Origin: Cavia porcellus
Lineage: Eukaryota; Chordata; Mammalia; Rodentia; Caviidae
NCBI RefSeq assembly: GCF_034190915.1
Contig: NW_026947504.1
Location: 65,995,474-66,059,473 of the forward strand
Direction: 5' to 3'
Length of the DNA stretch: 64,000 bases
How positions within the stretch are numbered: the first letter of the stretch is position 1; each line of letters begins with the position of its first letter. The position numbers and the translations under genes are program-made. The notes beneath the pieces are model-generated. The model was not told where the DNA came from. It saw only the letters and a list, made by a program, of their open reading frames with translations, and searched no databases. Of the stretch, positions 39,500 through 52,614 are shown piece by piece.

Positions 39500-40480
39500 T
39501 GGATTAGGGACTATGAGTGTCTCTTTTAGTTTATAGAATGAAGAGTGTATAGAAGTGGTGGGGTCAAGTGGCTCTGACAGAGAACGCAGTGAAGAGTTGT
39601 GAAGTTAGAGATCCAAAGGTGAAAGAAGTTAGCTAGATCAAGGAAGGACAAAACTTTTTGTTTTGTAGTTGGCACCTGGAGGTTGTGGAAGAGGGCTTTG
39701 CAGTCAGTGGTAACTGAACAAGGGATAGAAGTGAGGGTGAGATATTTGACTTTTTGTAAAGCTATTTTGGTTTTGGTGGGGGACACTACCTTCAACATGA
39801 GAGAAAGTTGAGAAAGGTAGCTGTATACTGTATAGCTAAAACACAGGATGGGGAACAGATTAGGAGATGGTCCACATTGAAGGAGAGTTCTGGGTTTGAG
39901 ATTATGAGTCAGGAGGTTGGTAGCATGGGCTTGGCTAAAGAAGTGAAGACTATTCTGAGGTAGGACTGTCTATGGAAGCTGTAAGACTGGAGAGTGTCTG
40001 GGTCTGTCCACATGAAAACAAAGAGGTCTTGACATTTTGTGTATAGAAGGATAATGAAAAATGCATCTTAAAAATCTAAAACAGGGGACTGGGGATTTAG
40101 CTCAGCGGCATAAGCACCTGCCTTGGAAGCAGGCGTTCATGAGTTCGATTCCCAGTACCGATAAAAAAATATCTAAAACAGTAAAATGGGAGGTAGATGG
40201 TGGAATGTAGGAGAGCATAGTGTAAGGGTTTGGTACCACTGGGTGAAGTGGCATCACTGCATCATTAATAGCCCTAAGATCTTGAACTAGGCAGTAAGAA
40301 CTATTTGGTTTGAATACAGGAAGGATAGGGATACTGTAGGGTGAATGGACAGTTGTAAGAAAGTCACTGATTAATAGGCATTGGATTAAAGATTTGAGTC
40401 TCTATTGGTGTTTGGGCACTTTTGGATACTGGAGAAACCAGGGAAAGGCTTTAAGACTTTTAAGGCAAATCAGTATAGGG
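39500..40480 (-). pseudogene. Class I provirus reverse transcriptase remnant
   Basis: The block LVQDLRAIN near 40265-40295, followed by a VPNPYT-type motif, is diagnostic of gammaretroviral RT. The catalytic YVDD position reads N-V-D-H (39867-39878), so the second catalytic Asp is lost. The connection region follows (LDLANFFHLWISNF, 39526-39798 frame). An ID SINE at 40084-40169 splits the palm domain, and several frameshifts are present. Confidence 0.85.
40084..40169 (+). mobile_element. Young ID-like SINE inside the class I RT remnant
   Basis: tRNA-derived SINE starting GGGGACTGGGGATTTAGCTC with box A (TAGCTCAGCGG) and box B (GAGTTCGATTCC), ending GTACCGATAAAAAAAT. It is flanked by ATCTAAAACA at 40074-40083 and 40171-40180, a target-site duplication. 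It inserted after the provirus. Confidence 0.9.
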
Positions 40481-40694
40481 ATGGCATAGGTGGCATGAGT
40501 AGTGCTGGAAGTGTCCCAGATCCCACACCATGGGATCAACAAGGGGAGGAGGGAGGAGGGAGGAGGGGAATGGGATGCACAGTGGTTGAGTTGGAAGGAC
40601 AGAAGCCACGGGGAAGGTGAACGTAAATGAGAAGTTGAATTTGTGGAGGAGATCTCTGCCCAAGGATGTGTAGCAAGTTGGGATAACAAGGAAA

Positions 40695-40934
40695 TTATGA
40701 GTGAATAAAAGGGTTTGGAATCTTGCAGGGGATGGGTTCTGTCTGAAGGGGTTGTGTATCTTGATCATGCATTCCCACAATCGAGATTATGAACTGAGGA
40801 CAGTGGTCTGAAAACTCAGGAAGAACACTATGGGTGGCCCCTCTGTCAACAAGGGAGTAGAGTGTTTTATCTGAAATACCCATTAAGAATTGGGGTTCTG
40901 AAAAAGATACCTTGATGTGCGCCATGGACCCCAA
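40695..40934 (-). pseudogene. Class I provirus protease remnant
   Basis: The frame includes LVDRGATHSVLP (40819-40857), the aspartic protease active-site loop. The family has D-T/S-G; here the middle residue is Arg, so the enzyme would be inactive. The frame runs on into the start of RT with further breaks. Confidence 0.8.
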
Positions 40935-40949
40935 CCCCCGTCACTCTTC

Positions 40950-42420
40950 TTCAGCAGCAAGACCAAGCAAGTTGGCTAGCAATGAGTCCAAAGAAGTTGG
41001 CATTCAAGTTTGGCATATTGTTGTTTACCTTGCTTTTGTTGTTCCTCTCTATTGTTGAAGGCATGGAAGCCCAGATTAAGGAGGTTTCTCTGTGGGGTCT
41101 GATGGCCAAAATGTGTTGTTTTTAATGTAGCATGGATATCAGGTGCAGACTGAGAAGTGAAAAGGTTGTTGATGAGAACTCTTTCCTCAACATAATGGGG
41201 GTTGACATTATTGTATCTGGTTAGGGTAGCAGTAAGACATGAAAGAGATTCAGCAGGGTCTGATCAGTATATTGGGCTTATCTGTGAATTTTTTGACAAT
41301 AGTGCGCTTAAGGAAAATTTTGTTTAGGCCCACAATAATGCAGTTAATCATTATATTCATGTGTTATAAGCCATTATTTCCCTAATAATCCTATTGGGGG
41401 TCTGCATTTGGTACTGCAGTAGCCCCAGAGTGATGGTCAGAGTTTGATTTCTATGGCCAGCCTGGGCTTGGGATGCTTCCCATTGTTGAGTTTTTTTTTT
41501 TCCTGAGGAGAAGGGTAGATGTAAGAATGATACAGAGATCTTTGTAATGTAGGTCACAGGAAGTAAGCACAAATTGGAGCTATTTTATATAGTTGTAGGG
41601 GTCTGTGGAGAAAGCCCCTAGTTTATGAGAGATTTGAGACAGGTTATAAAGAGAAAAAGGGACATGAACATGAACCAACCCTTCAGAGCCAACCATCTCA
41701 GGAGAGGAAGGAGAGGTTGTGGGTGGGGTGGAGGGAATGGCAGCAGTGGTGGCAGCTGGTAAGGAGATGACCGGGAGGTAAGAGGAGGGGGATCAGGTGT
41801 GGTGTGCCAGAGGGGAAATGGCAATGGAAAAATAGGGTAGGAGACAGTGGTGGGGTTGTGGGGTGAGAAGGAGACAGGGTAAGTGAGGCCTGTTGAGAAG
41901 ACTGAGGAGGTTCTTGTGGATACAGCGGAGGGGACATCCAGAAGGGACATCATCAAGAGGATCAGTGGGGTTATTGGGTAAGGGGTTTGGCAAGAGAGTG
42001 GACCAGGAGTATTTGGGTTGCGCTGCACACCAGAATGAAGAAAGAACGTGCCCTGAGAGCAAAAATGCTTGCACATGAGGTATTTCTGAGCATTTACCAT
42101 TGCGGTAGCAAAAGTTGTCTACATTACAGAAGACATTGAAGTCAAGAGTGCCATCTTCTGATCAGTGGCTGCCATTATCAAGTTTATACTTGGTCCAAAT
42201 CATCTAGCAGTAAAAGATTAGCTGTTTTGGTTTGATGGTCTCCCAGAGACCTAGGGTGTGTACGTTTTAAAAGAGACACCCAAGTGGAGTGTGTTTTAGA
42301 GGGTGAGAAGAAATATTTCCTATAGTGACCAAATTGGAGGTAAGCCAAAGGCAGAAGCTGGTTACAACCCCTAGGAGGATTGCCATCCTCAGAGTGTGAT
42401 AGAGAGGCAGACATATCCAT
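40950..42420 (-). pseudogene. Class I provirus gag remnant
   Basis: Located between the primer site and the protease. Broken reading frames occur at 42184-42420 (possible matrix start, beginning MDMSASLSHSEDG), at 41618-42100 (a Pro-rich stretch typical of the matrix-capsid linker) and at 41357-41572. Position and proline-rich composition identify it. I could not find an intact major homology region or a CCHC zinc knuckle. Many stops are present. Confidence 0.55.
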
Positions 42421-42654
42421 CAGAGTTTATTGGTTGTCACCTAGGGGACAGAAGGGCATCCTGAAGGACATGAGAAAATCCTGACATGTGTTCATGATTT
42501 TGAGAGAGAGTGAGAAAGTGACAGGAGATCTTGGCACGAGAAGCAGCTCACCGAGACTGGCAATAGCAAAGCAGAGACGAGGGAGAGGGCAAGTGTGGCT
42601 TATTGGCAGCGAGAACTCAAACTAGGATATCCCTTAGGAGCTGTACCCCCAACT

Positions 42655-42673
42655 GATCCAAGTCAGGGCACCA
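42655..42673 (-). other. Primer-binding site, tRNA-His type
   Basis: The minus strand reads TGGTGCCCTGACTTGGATC just inside the 5' LTR. The 18 nt complementary to the 3' end of tRNA-His are TGGTGCCGTGACTCGGAT, so 16 of 18 positions agree. This fits the HERV-H-like group and argues against tRNA-Pro. Confidence 0.75.
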
Positions 42674-42679
42674 AAATAT

Positions 42680-43028
42680 TAGGGTTTTTGGTGCAGTTGG
42701 GAGACACAGACAGAGGTTTGTTTTTTTTTTAAACCCTTTGTTGCTGGAAGAGGTGAGCTTAGGAGATTGTGAGGACCTCTAAAGAGACAAATCTGGGGAG
42801 TTGCTTTTATGTGGTTTGGTTAGAGATGGAGACTTTGTGAGTGGACATGGCACTGTGTCAGATGATTGGAGGAGCTTCAGTGCTCATGCAAAAGGGAGGT
42901 GGGAAGTTTATTTTGGGACTAGAAGAACACAGAAGTTACTGGAGGAGAGATATACTGTTTTAGGGCTCAGTGCCACATTGAGCAGGTGCCATGCTGAGCC
43001 TGGTAGAGTCCCATATGAGCAGAACCCA
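42680..43028 (-). repeat. 5' LTR of the class I provirus
   Basis: About 349 bp, colinear with 35143-35518 over its whole length. Shared blocks include the CACAGACAGAGGT segment, GCACTGTGTCAG/TACTGTGTCAG and the ATATACTGT...TTTTAGGGCT segment. On the minus strand it starts TGGGTTCTGC; its U5 end is less clear because 5-6 bases separate it from the primer site. A CATAAAAG TATA-like box lies near 42808-42815. Confidence 0.85.
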
Positions 43029-43069
43029 TTAATAGTTGTAATATAAGGATACATACTATATCTGTTCTT

Positions 43070-43245
43070 TATCTCAGTAACACTTTAGTTTAGATAACAC
43101 CACCCCCACTTTACAAATGAGGAAACCGAGGCACTATAAGCTAAGTAACTTAGCTTCCTACAGCAGGAAGTGGCACAGCAGCTTTGGAATGAGTAGTGGA
43201 ACTCTATTACTTTATGGTGTTGGCTCTGTTGCAGGATCTTTAATG
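43070..43245 (+). mobile_element. MIR SINE
   Basis: CCCACTTTACAAATGAGGAAACCGAGGCACTATAAGCTAAGTAACTTAGC is the MIR core. It lies just outside the class I provirus. Confidence 0.8.
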
Positions 43246-45183
43246 CTGGCATCTGGGCCTTAAGTTCTAGTTCAAATGAATTTCCCTCCCATCCTCTGCA
43301 GTAACACCACCAAAGAGAAGATATTAGAGAGGCTTCCACATGCTTCTAAGTGATACACAATAGCTATTTCAGCAGACTTCCTCCTAAAGCCATTCTCTTG
43401 TAGAAAACCAACTTGCATGTTCTTGATATAAAACTATAGAAAACACCCTTGCAAATCAATTTAATTAACATTAATGTTAATGAAGCTAAGTCTGCATAAC
43501 CAGCCCAGAGAAAAACAGAATGCTGTCTCCTCAAATCTAAGTGCTTCATAATCATTAATTTATAAGCCGAATGGAGATGCTGCTTTTCCTCAAGTGGCAC
43601 CCCACAGATTCACAGTTGCACCTGCTCCTGTTTCCTTCTCTACTATAAACCCTGCCTGTTCTCAGCAGCCCTGAAATGTATCCCTCCACTGCAAATGCAC
43701 AGCAGACTCCAGCAGCAGAACTCAAAGTTTGTTTAAGGTAAAAAAGGGAAGGACCATAACTCAAAGATGGGTGAGTAAAGAGAGCTTTGAGCCTTCTATG
43801 GACTGAGTGGTATTAGAAAATACAGTAGTGCCCCTTACATTTTTTCAACTTCCATTTAACCTGTGTACATCCATGGTTCGGAAATACATATTTCATAAGT
43901 TTTAAACTGCATGGCTCTGAGTCATATGACGAATCTGTTCAGGATGTGAATCATCTCTTTGCCCAGTGGTTCATGCGGCACATCCTATGCCTGCTGCAAG
44001 TCACTTAGAAGGTATCCTGGTTATCAGATCAGTCACCAAAGTAGGGCAGTGCTTGGGTTCAAAAGCCCTTCTCTGTAGCAAAATACAATATCATAATGCC
44101 TGCCTCATTCATCTTACTCCATCTGACCATATAGGCAGTGAATCACGTCACATTACCACAAGAAGGATGAGTATAGCACAAGTACATATTTTGAGAATGA
44201 AAAAGATCACATTTACATAAATTTTATTAGAATATATTGTTATACTCATCTATTTTATTATTAGTTATTATTAATCCCATACTGTGCCTAATTTATAAGC
44301 TAAACCTTATCCTAGGCAAGAATGCATGAGAATAAACACAGCATGTGTAGTGGTGCCTCAGTTCCTGAACTTAATTCTTTCCACAATCCTGGTGGCAGAA
44401 TTCACCCCACGATGCTGGTTGTAACTGAACTGACTGAACCAAGGCACCACTGTATAGTAGTATCCTCAGCTATCCACCGGGGGTCTTGAAACACATCTCC
44501 TAAGGCTAAAGGAGGATTACTGCATACAGAGAGATAAAAGGATTGACCGAAAAGTGTGTGGAGGATGAGAAGGATTTGCTCACCTGCCTGTAGAAAGAAG
44601 GCACGTGGGGGACCTTTATTTATTCATAAAATGATGAGTAGAAATGCAGCAGGGAAAGAAGACTGTCAGATGGGCTCAGTTTTCTCACAACAGAAGTGAG
44701 AACTGAGGTTTAGATGAAAACGCCTGAAGAAAGGCAGGAAGTGTTTAAGACCAAAAGTCAGTTAGAGCTATTTAAAGGAACGACCAAACACAAGTGACTG
44801 CTGCGTTAAGCTCTAGTGGCATAGTTTCAGCTATAATGATTATTAGAAAACTGTCTCCCTGGCAAAGATCACGACTTGACGGCCACTGAGCTGAGGCTCT
44901 TAGGCCGAGGTCTTTTGATCTGACTGAAACTAAAGCCTTGTTTTCTGTAGACTTCCCTGGGCTTAGGTGGTTTATCTACCCCGGGCTTGCAGGACAATTC
45001 AAGGTTCTCAGCATGCCGTGCAAGCCTTTCTCTACCTGGGGAAACTTTAGTCTTCAGCACCATTTTTTGCACCATGCCATACTGAATATATTACAGTTCA
45101 TCCAGAGCCCCGGGCCATTTTAATGCCCCTTGACCTTAGATTACACAGTTCTGAACCTCTTTTCCCTTTAATGTCTGGAGAAC
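43246..45183. other. DLEU7 intron sequence, nothing assigned
   Basis: Between the MIR and the ID SINE. No recognised element. Confidence 0.5.
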
Positions 45184-45194
45184 AAACACACTTT

Positions 45195-45277
45195 TATTCT
45201 TTTGTACAAGGAATTGAACTCAGGACCTTATGCTGGCCAGGCAGGTGCTTGTGTCGCTGAGCTATATTCCCAGCCCC
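45195..45277 (-). mobile_element. ID-like SINE in the DLEU7 intron
   Basis: The plus strand shows the complement: GTACAAGGAATTGAACTC...GAGCTATATTCCCAGCCCC. It is flanked by related AAACACAC..TTTT segments (45184-45194 and 45278-45290). It is more diverged than the copies at 11.8 and 60.5 kb. Confidence 0.85.
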
Positions 45278-45616
45278 TAAACACACATTTTTTTTTAAGG
45301 TTGCTTCCTCCAAGAAGCCTTCCATATTTACCTGAAGTAAAACGGTTGATTCATTCTCCTTTTGTCAATAGATCTATGCCCTGTGTACTCTCCTAACTGC
45401 ACACAACTCCATATTTCATCAATTCTAAGACGCATATTTTCTCACATCTCAAAAAAATGTGAAATTAGGATGTAATTTATGATCAGCAGTGTGCCATAAT
45501 TTAATGGACAGTGCTTTTTAAATATCTTAGCAACAACAACAAAAATTCATCCTACCCTGGAGGTCACTGGCAAAATGCAGTTTCATTTTTTAAGTTCCTA
45601 AGGGACTTAAATGCTT

Positions 45617-45870
45617 CTCACCTAGACATGATTTCTTGGCTTCTGGCTCCACCATTACCCCTATTTGGCAATGTCTGGAGACATTGCTCATTACATCAAT
45701 TTAGGACGGGGATATACTGGCTGGCATCCAATGGCCCAAAGCCAGGGACACTGCTAAGCATCCTACAATACAATACAATACAATACAATACAATACAATA
45801 CAATACAATACAATACAGAATTGCCCAGCTGGAAATGTCAGTGCTGCCCAGAAACGTAGTGCAAACAATC
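45617..45870 (+). mobile_element. MER5A-like hAT DNA transposon remnant
   Basis: TTTGGCAATGTCTGGAGACATT, GGCATCCAATGGCCCAAAGCCAGGGACACTGCTAAGCATCCTACAAT and AATGTCAGTGCTGCCCAGAAAC follow the MER5A consensus as remembered. An expanded pentanucleotide replaces the short ACAAT in its middle. Confidence 0.8.
45763..45817 (+). repeat. (ACAAT)n microsatellite
   Basis: About 11 perfect pentanucleotide units inside the MER5A-like element. Confidence 0.97.
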
Positions 45871-46739
45871 CTTATTTGGGTGCATACTATGCTTTATTAC
45901 ACATGATTTTAAATACAGCTTATAAAGTGTATAGTGCAACTTAATATGTAGTAATTTTCCCAAACCTTGGTTTGTAGAAACAGAAAAGTAACTCTCTGGA
46001 AGAGTGCTCCAACCCTTCCCCAATAACCTTCCCTGACTTCTGTCTCTAGAATGGATCAATGCAGCAATATTTCTGATTAGAATTTGCAAATCTGAAGGTC
46101 TGAAACAGATTTACAATCTTAAACAGTTACATTGGCTAATGGCAAGGCCAAAACTAGGCCTCCAATCTCCCACTTCAGGACCCCACTCAGCTCTCTTCCT
46201 GCTAAATTGGCTAACACCACCAGGTATCTCTAGAGGAACTTGTGTCCTCTGAACAAGGAGCTGGCTACTTAGCAGGAGTTCCTACTAGTATTCACACTTC
46301 AACACCTGGACTCCAACCTGCCTTCAACTGACTTTATGAGAGTTCAGGCTGACTGTGTGAGACCTCTGTACTCTGGGGAACTAGATCTATGCAAAAAGAA
46401 TTGTGATTCATGAGACCGAAGGAACTTTAAATGAATGTAAATGATTTCATCACACAAAAAGCAAAGGTGACTTAAGAAGCATACTTAAGGCTCTGAAGGA
46501 AAGGTTATTTCTTTGGAAGGTGGGGAGGGGAACTGCCCTCCATCCCTAGAAGCTATACATGTAGAAAGGGCCTTCAGCTATAGCAGCAAGCTGATTTATG
46601 TGAGAGGAAATAATTCCAAAGCAAGGATTTGGCAAGGCTTTCGCCTGCGTCCGGTTCTGCAATGAGGCGGGCTTTAGGCAAATCTCAAGCTCCGGGCACA
46701 GCTGCCCGGCCAAGCCCCCAGAGTGTCTCCTCGGGGTCA

Positions 46740-48855
<2,116 letters not shown>

Positions 48856-48990
48856 AAAACATGTCAGCTCTCCAGGGCTGCTCCTCTTTCCAGATGCACA
48901 GGAAATCCAGTTTCACAGGCTAACCCTTCATTATGAAACGGCTGACTGCAAAACTTTTTGACAGAGGGAATTCCAGGCAACAGAAAAACT
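48856..48990. repeat. Paired dispersed repeat, copy 1
   Basis: CTCTCCAGGGCTGCTCCTCTTTCCAGATGCACAGGAAATCCAG and the following 80 bp are related to 50298-50420 in the same orientation. Family unknown. A 162-codon minus-strand frame runs through it (48864-49352) but shows no protein family I recognise. Confidence 0.6.
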
Positions 48991-49754
48991 GAAATCACTA
49001 GACAAGTCCTGACCCAAGACCTCTCTTCTACATAGCAGGTTGATTTGGAGAGCCAAGAAACCAACCGAGCTTCACGGATTATGAGAGATGAGGACCAGAA
49101 AACCACGGGGCTTGTGGGAAGGAACATACTGGTTAAATAGTGACTTGTTCTAGTGTCTTTAGGGACCACTGGATCACCCGGCAATTCTGTGCTTTGTCTG
49201 TCTTGGCCATGGGTCACATTTTTCTTTGCTGTGATCTCAAAATGGCTTATGGTCCAACGCTGGCCATATGAGACTCTGAGAACAAATTTGCATAGGTTAC
49301 TGAGATGAGATAATAGACCAGCAACTCCACCGCTGATCCTACACATCTTCAAAATTACAGATGTGTAGCTTTCAGACCAAGTAATAAATTACATATTTCC
49401 TGCCCACTCACAATTTGAGGCCATTATATAATACAAGGCTCATTCAAAAGGACAAAGTACTAGATATTTATTTTATTCTCCTTGCAGAATCTATTTTACT
49501 ATTTTGTGAAGGCCATACCACAATACCCTAGATGATATTCCTGCTCCTCCACTCTTAGTTCATGAGCTCAAATCAGATGAGTTCATTCCACTACAGAAGG
49601 GATGGATCATATAGGCTGAGGCCAGTCATACATCACATCCCCACAGATTTCAGCTGTATGTATTCTCAAAAAAAATGAGACTAAAAGAATGTACACAAAG
49701 AGATCAAACTGGAAAAATGATTAATTCCCATTAACAAGAAAATTCAACATAATA

Positions 49755-50290
49755 CAGTTTATTCAGTAAGAATAATTTATTGTCTTACATCACAAAACAT
49801 CTGAAGACAAAGGGGCTCTAGGATTGGTGTCATCAAAGCCCTGATTGCTTCTATCTTTCTGGTCTGCCATCCCCAACACATCACCATCACCATAGTCCGC
49901 AGTCCTTGGGCTGGTTCCCCTAAGCCTCTAGATAACTGCAGTAGCTGCCGGTATCAGATCTAAACAGTATCTCATCTTCAGTGTTCTTTCTTAACAGCAA
50001 AGAAATAGTTCCCAAAGCCTTTAGCTCCTTCCTTTCACTTTTCTTTGATCACTATGATGTCACTTGTTTTTTGTTTTGTTGTTGTTGTTATATGCCATCA
50101 TAATTAAGAGGAAAGGGACTATCCTACGAGTCTTAAGTGAACCAGAATTTAATCCTGGAGCTAGGCCTCGGTTTAGCCTCCTCTGAAACATATGGTTGCA
50201 GATAGGAAGGAAAATGCTTGACGCAATCTTGATTTTATTTCCAGGCAACCTCAATGGCAACAGAGTACACTGAGGTTTTTGCAAGAACCC
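49755..50290. repeat. Ancient mammalian repeat, probably DNA-transposon-derived
   Basis: AATAATTTATTGTCTTACATCACAAAACATCTGAAGACA...TTCTATCTTTCTGGTCTGCCATCCCCAACACAT resembles a common ancient mammalian element. Family and orientation uncertain. A GTT-rich tract is at 50070-50092. Confidence 0.4.
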
Positions 50291-50297
50291 CTAGGTA

Positions 50298-50420
50298 AAA
50301 AACACATCAGATTCCCAGGGCTGCTTTCCTTTCTGGATAAACAGGAAATCTAGGCTAAGCCTTCGTTGTTGAATGGCTGGCTTCAGCATCTTTGTACAAT
50401 TGAAACAGAAAATACAGGTT
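50298..50420. repeat. Paired dispersed repeat, copy 2
   Basis: TTCCCAGGGCTGCTTTCCTTTCTGGATAAACAGGAAATCTAG and the following segment match 48856-48990 with many substitutions. The frame seen through copy 1 is broken by a stop here, which argues against coding function. Confidence 0.6.
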
Positions 50421-51927
50421 CTGGAGCCTATTCTCTTTAGTCTTATTATCTTTGACAATATCTTCTGCTGTAAGTATCTTAAATGGTGTCATGAATGAGC
50501 CAACATTGAAAAGAAAACCAACACATCTGTAGAAAAAAATCCACCATCTGAGCCATACAAGTGGACAATGCCACCTCTGAGATTTTCAGCGATGCATGCC
50601 AATAGTCCTCTTACTTGAGCTACTTTGGGTTGGGTTTCCTGCCTCTTACAGCAAAAAGACTCACAACTGAAACAAACAGCTTTATGTGTTACAGGAAAAA
50701 ATAGTATGCTAATAAAGTGATCCTGTGGCCCAAAGTCTCTTTGGCAAAACAGCCAACAAGACTCTCCAATGGAGTGCTTCCTGCAATACTTTTGCTATTC
50801 ACATGATGTTTACTGTTTCAGTAATTTCAAGAAATGTTCTTTGAGCAAGTCTGGTTATTCCTCATGGCTGATAGGAGCCCTTAAAAATGAATACTGGCAA
50901 CACTTAGATCCGTTATGATAAAGAAGAATAGAAAACTCAGTGAATTGAGAAATCATTTCATCTATTATTGAACAAGGTGGAGTATTCTTAGGTAAAGTCG
51001 GATTCTGGCATTTCCTGGATCCAAAGACTTTTTTTCTCACATAAACAAAAGATGTATGTTCCTGTGTGGAACCATCAGGAAGCTGGGCATAGTAGGATCA
51101 GAAGGGAGCTGGCAGAAGACACAGCTGTGTGGAGGCTTCCTCAAAGTTCTTGGCACTCAGATGCATTTGAGCCCCAATTATATTCTTTGGCACTTTTTTC
51201 CAAAAGGGATCCAAAAGAATTCGAGAAATGGAACTGTTAACCTTCAGTGCACCCTGGTAAGGCTTATAGATGGGAGCAAAACAAAAATATCCAAAGCGAT
51301 TGAAGTTGTTATTCTTGAATAAAAATTACAATTGAGGAGAAACAGATGCTGAGGAGATATATCGAGATATGAAAATGTGCTCTACAAGAGAAGATAATCC
51401 AACTAGGAAAAGGGGTAGGCACAATGAAGAAAGAGCAAGAAACAAATTCCCTTTTTCAAACATGCAATTATAATGTTTGAATACACCAAGTCATAAAAAT
51501 GCACATGAAATTTTAACTTTAGCCTAAATATTCGATTGTCAGAGAAAAAAATGTGTCCTACCAAGAAACCTCTGGATTGCCAAAAATAATTTTTTACACA
51601 GGGCAATGTTTTAAGGATATCATGCAGGCACTGCCCTCCTAGGCCTTAGCTGATGAAGCTAAATGAAACTTGGTGATGTTAGGGAAGAAAAACAGAGAAG
51701 AGAGGTTAAAGAGGGAAATGAGAAGATAAAAATATGAGGTCCTACTGCCTGTCCTTGATATAATCTGATGTGCATTTTCTTCTCCGAAATTCACCTCCAC
51801 AACACAAAGTACATTTCTTTCTGGACATAAAAATAATTTTACTTGGGTCTAATTTAGTAACTTATTTACAGAAGGAATTCTTGATGTTGGAAGAAAATAA
51901 TCAAAAGTGAATTTTAAAAGAACATAT
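50421..51927. other. Intergenic sequence, nothing assigned
   Basis: Overlapping plus-strand frames of 62 and 88 codons near 51.05-51.3 kb are of chance length. No repeat recognised. Confidence 0.5.
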
Positions 51928-52073
51928 AAGCCAGTCATGGTGGTACATACCTATGATTGCAGCATTTGGGAGCTATGGGAGGAGGATTACTGCAAGTTCA
52001 CGGCCAGCCTGTGCTACATAGTGAGTTCAAGACTAGCTTGTACTACATAGCAAGACCCTGTCTCAACCAAAAA

Positions 52074-52112
<39 letters not shown>

Positions 52113-52116
52113 ATGA
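51928..52116 (+). mobile_element. B1 SINE with AAAT-repeat tail
   Basis: GCCAGTCATGGTGGTACATACCTATGATTGCAGCATTTGGGAG...GCAAGACCCTGTCTCAACC, then (AAAT)n at about 52068-52114 as tail. Confidence 0.9.
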
Positions 52117-52614
52117 AAAAGAAAAAAGAAAAGAAAAGCAGGAACAGCAACAAATATTTTTTCATCCTTCATAGGTGATTTAGTTTTTAAAAGTGAGACA
52201 ATAACCCTAACTACCCTAACTAGAATGAGTAGAATTATTCTCGAATTCTACTCATTTCAACAGGACTGCCTCACTGGACTGGCCCTTCCATTTATAATTA
52301 TAAAATGAAACCCCTGAAGAAAAGCATTTCCCTTAGGAGGAAAAATCATAATTTTTCCTATGTTGTTTTCTTGATTTCCTATATTATTTTGATGAACTGT
52401 GTAGATGATTGTATGAAAACTGGCACCAAAAAAAAAAAAAGAGTAATGATAAAACTGGAAGAAGGGGAAAATGTGTTTTAATAATTTTGCCAGCTAGATT
52501 CCAGGATGTTTAACTATTGTAATCCAAATATTATAATCCCTCCTCCTTGAAAGTCTGGAAAGTTTATATTTATAATCCCATCGAATCATTACAGGAATCC
52601 CAACAAGTTAATTT

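Larger units (their letters stand above)
35143..43028 (-). mobile_element. Class I endogenous retrovirus (tRNA-His primer type), nearly full length
   Basis: A decayed gammaretrovirus-like provirus of about 7.9 kb on the minus strand. In transcription order it has the 5' LTR (42680-43028), a primer-binding site, remnants of gag, pro, pol (RT, RNase H, integrase) and env, a polypurine tract and the 3' LTR (35143-35518). All genes carry stops and frameshifts, so none can be expressed intact. The primer site resembles that of HERV-H-type elements. The LTR pair is clearly diverged by substitutions and small indels, which implies an old insertion. It sits in the DLEU7 intron in the same orientation as the gene. 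A young ID SINE interrupts the RT region. Confidence 0.9.

Noticed and set aside
48864..49352. 162-codon minus-strand gene
   Set aside because: Part of it is repeated at 50.3 kb, where the frame is broken; no family recognised; likely repeat-derived.
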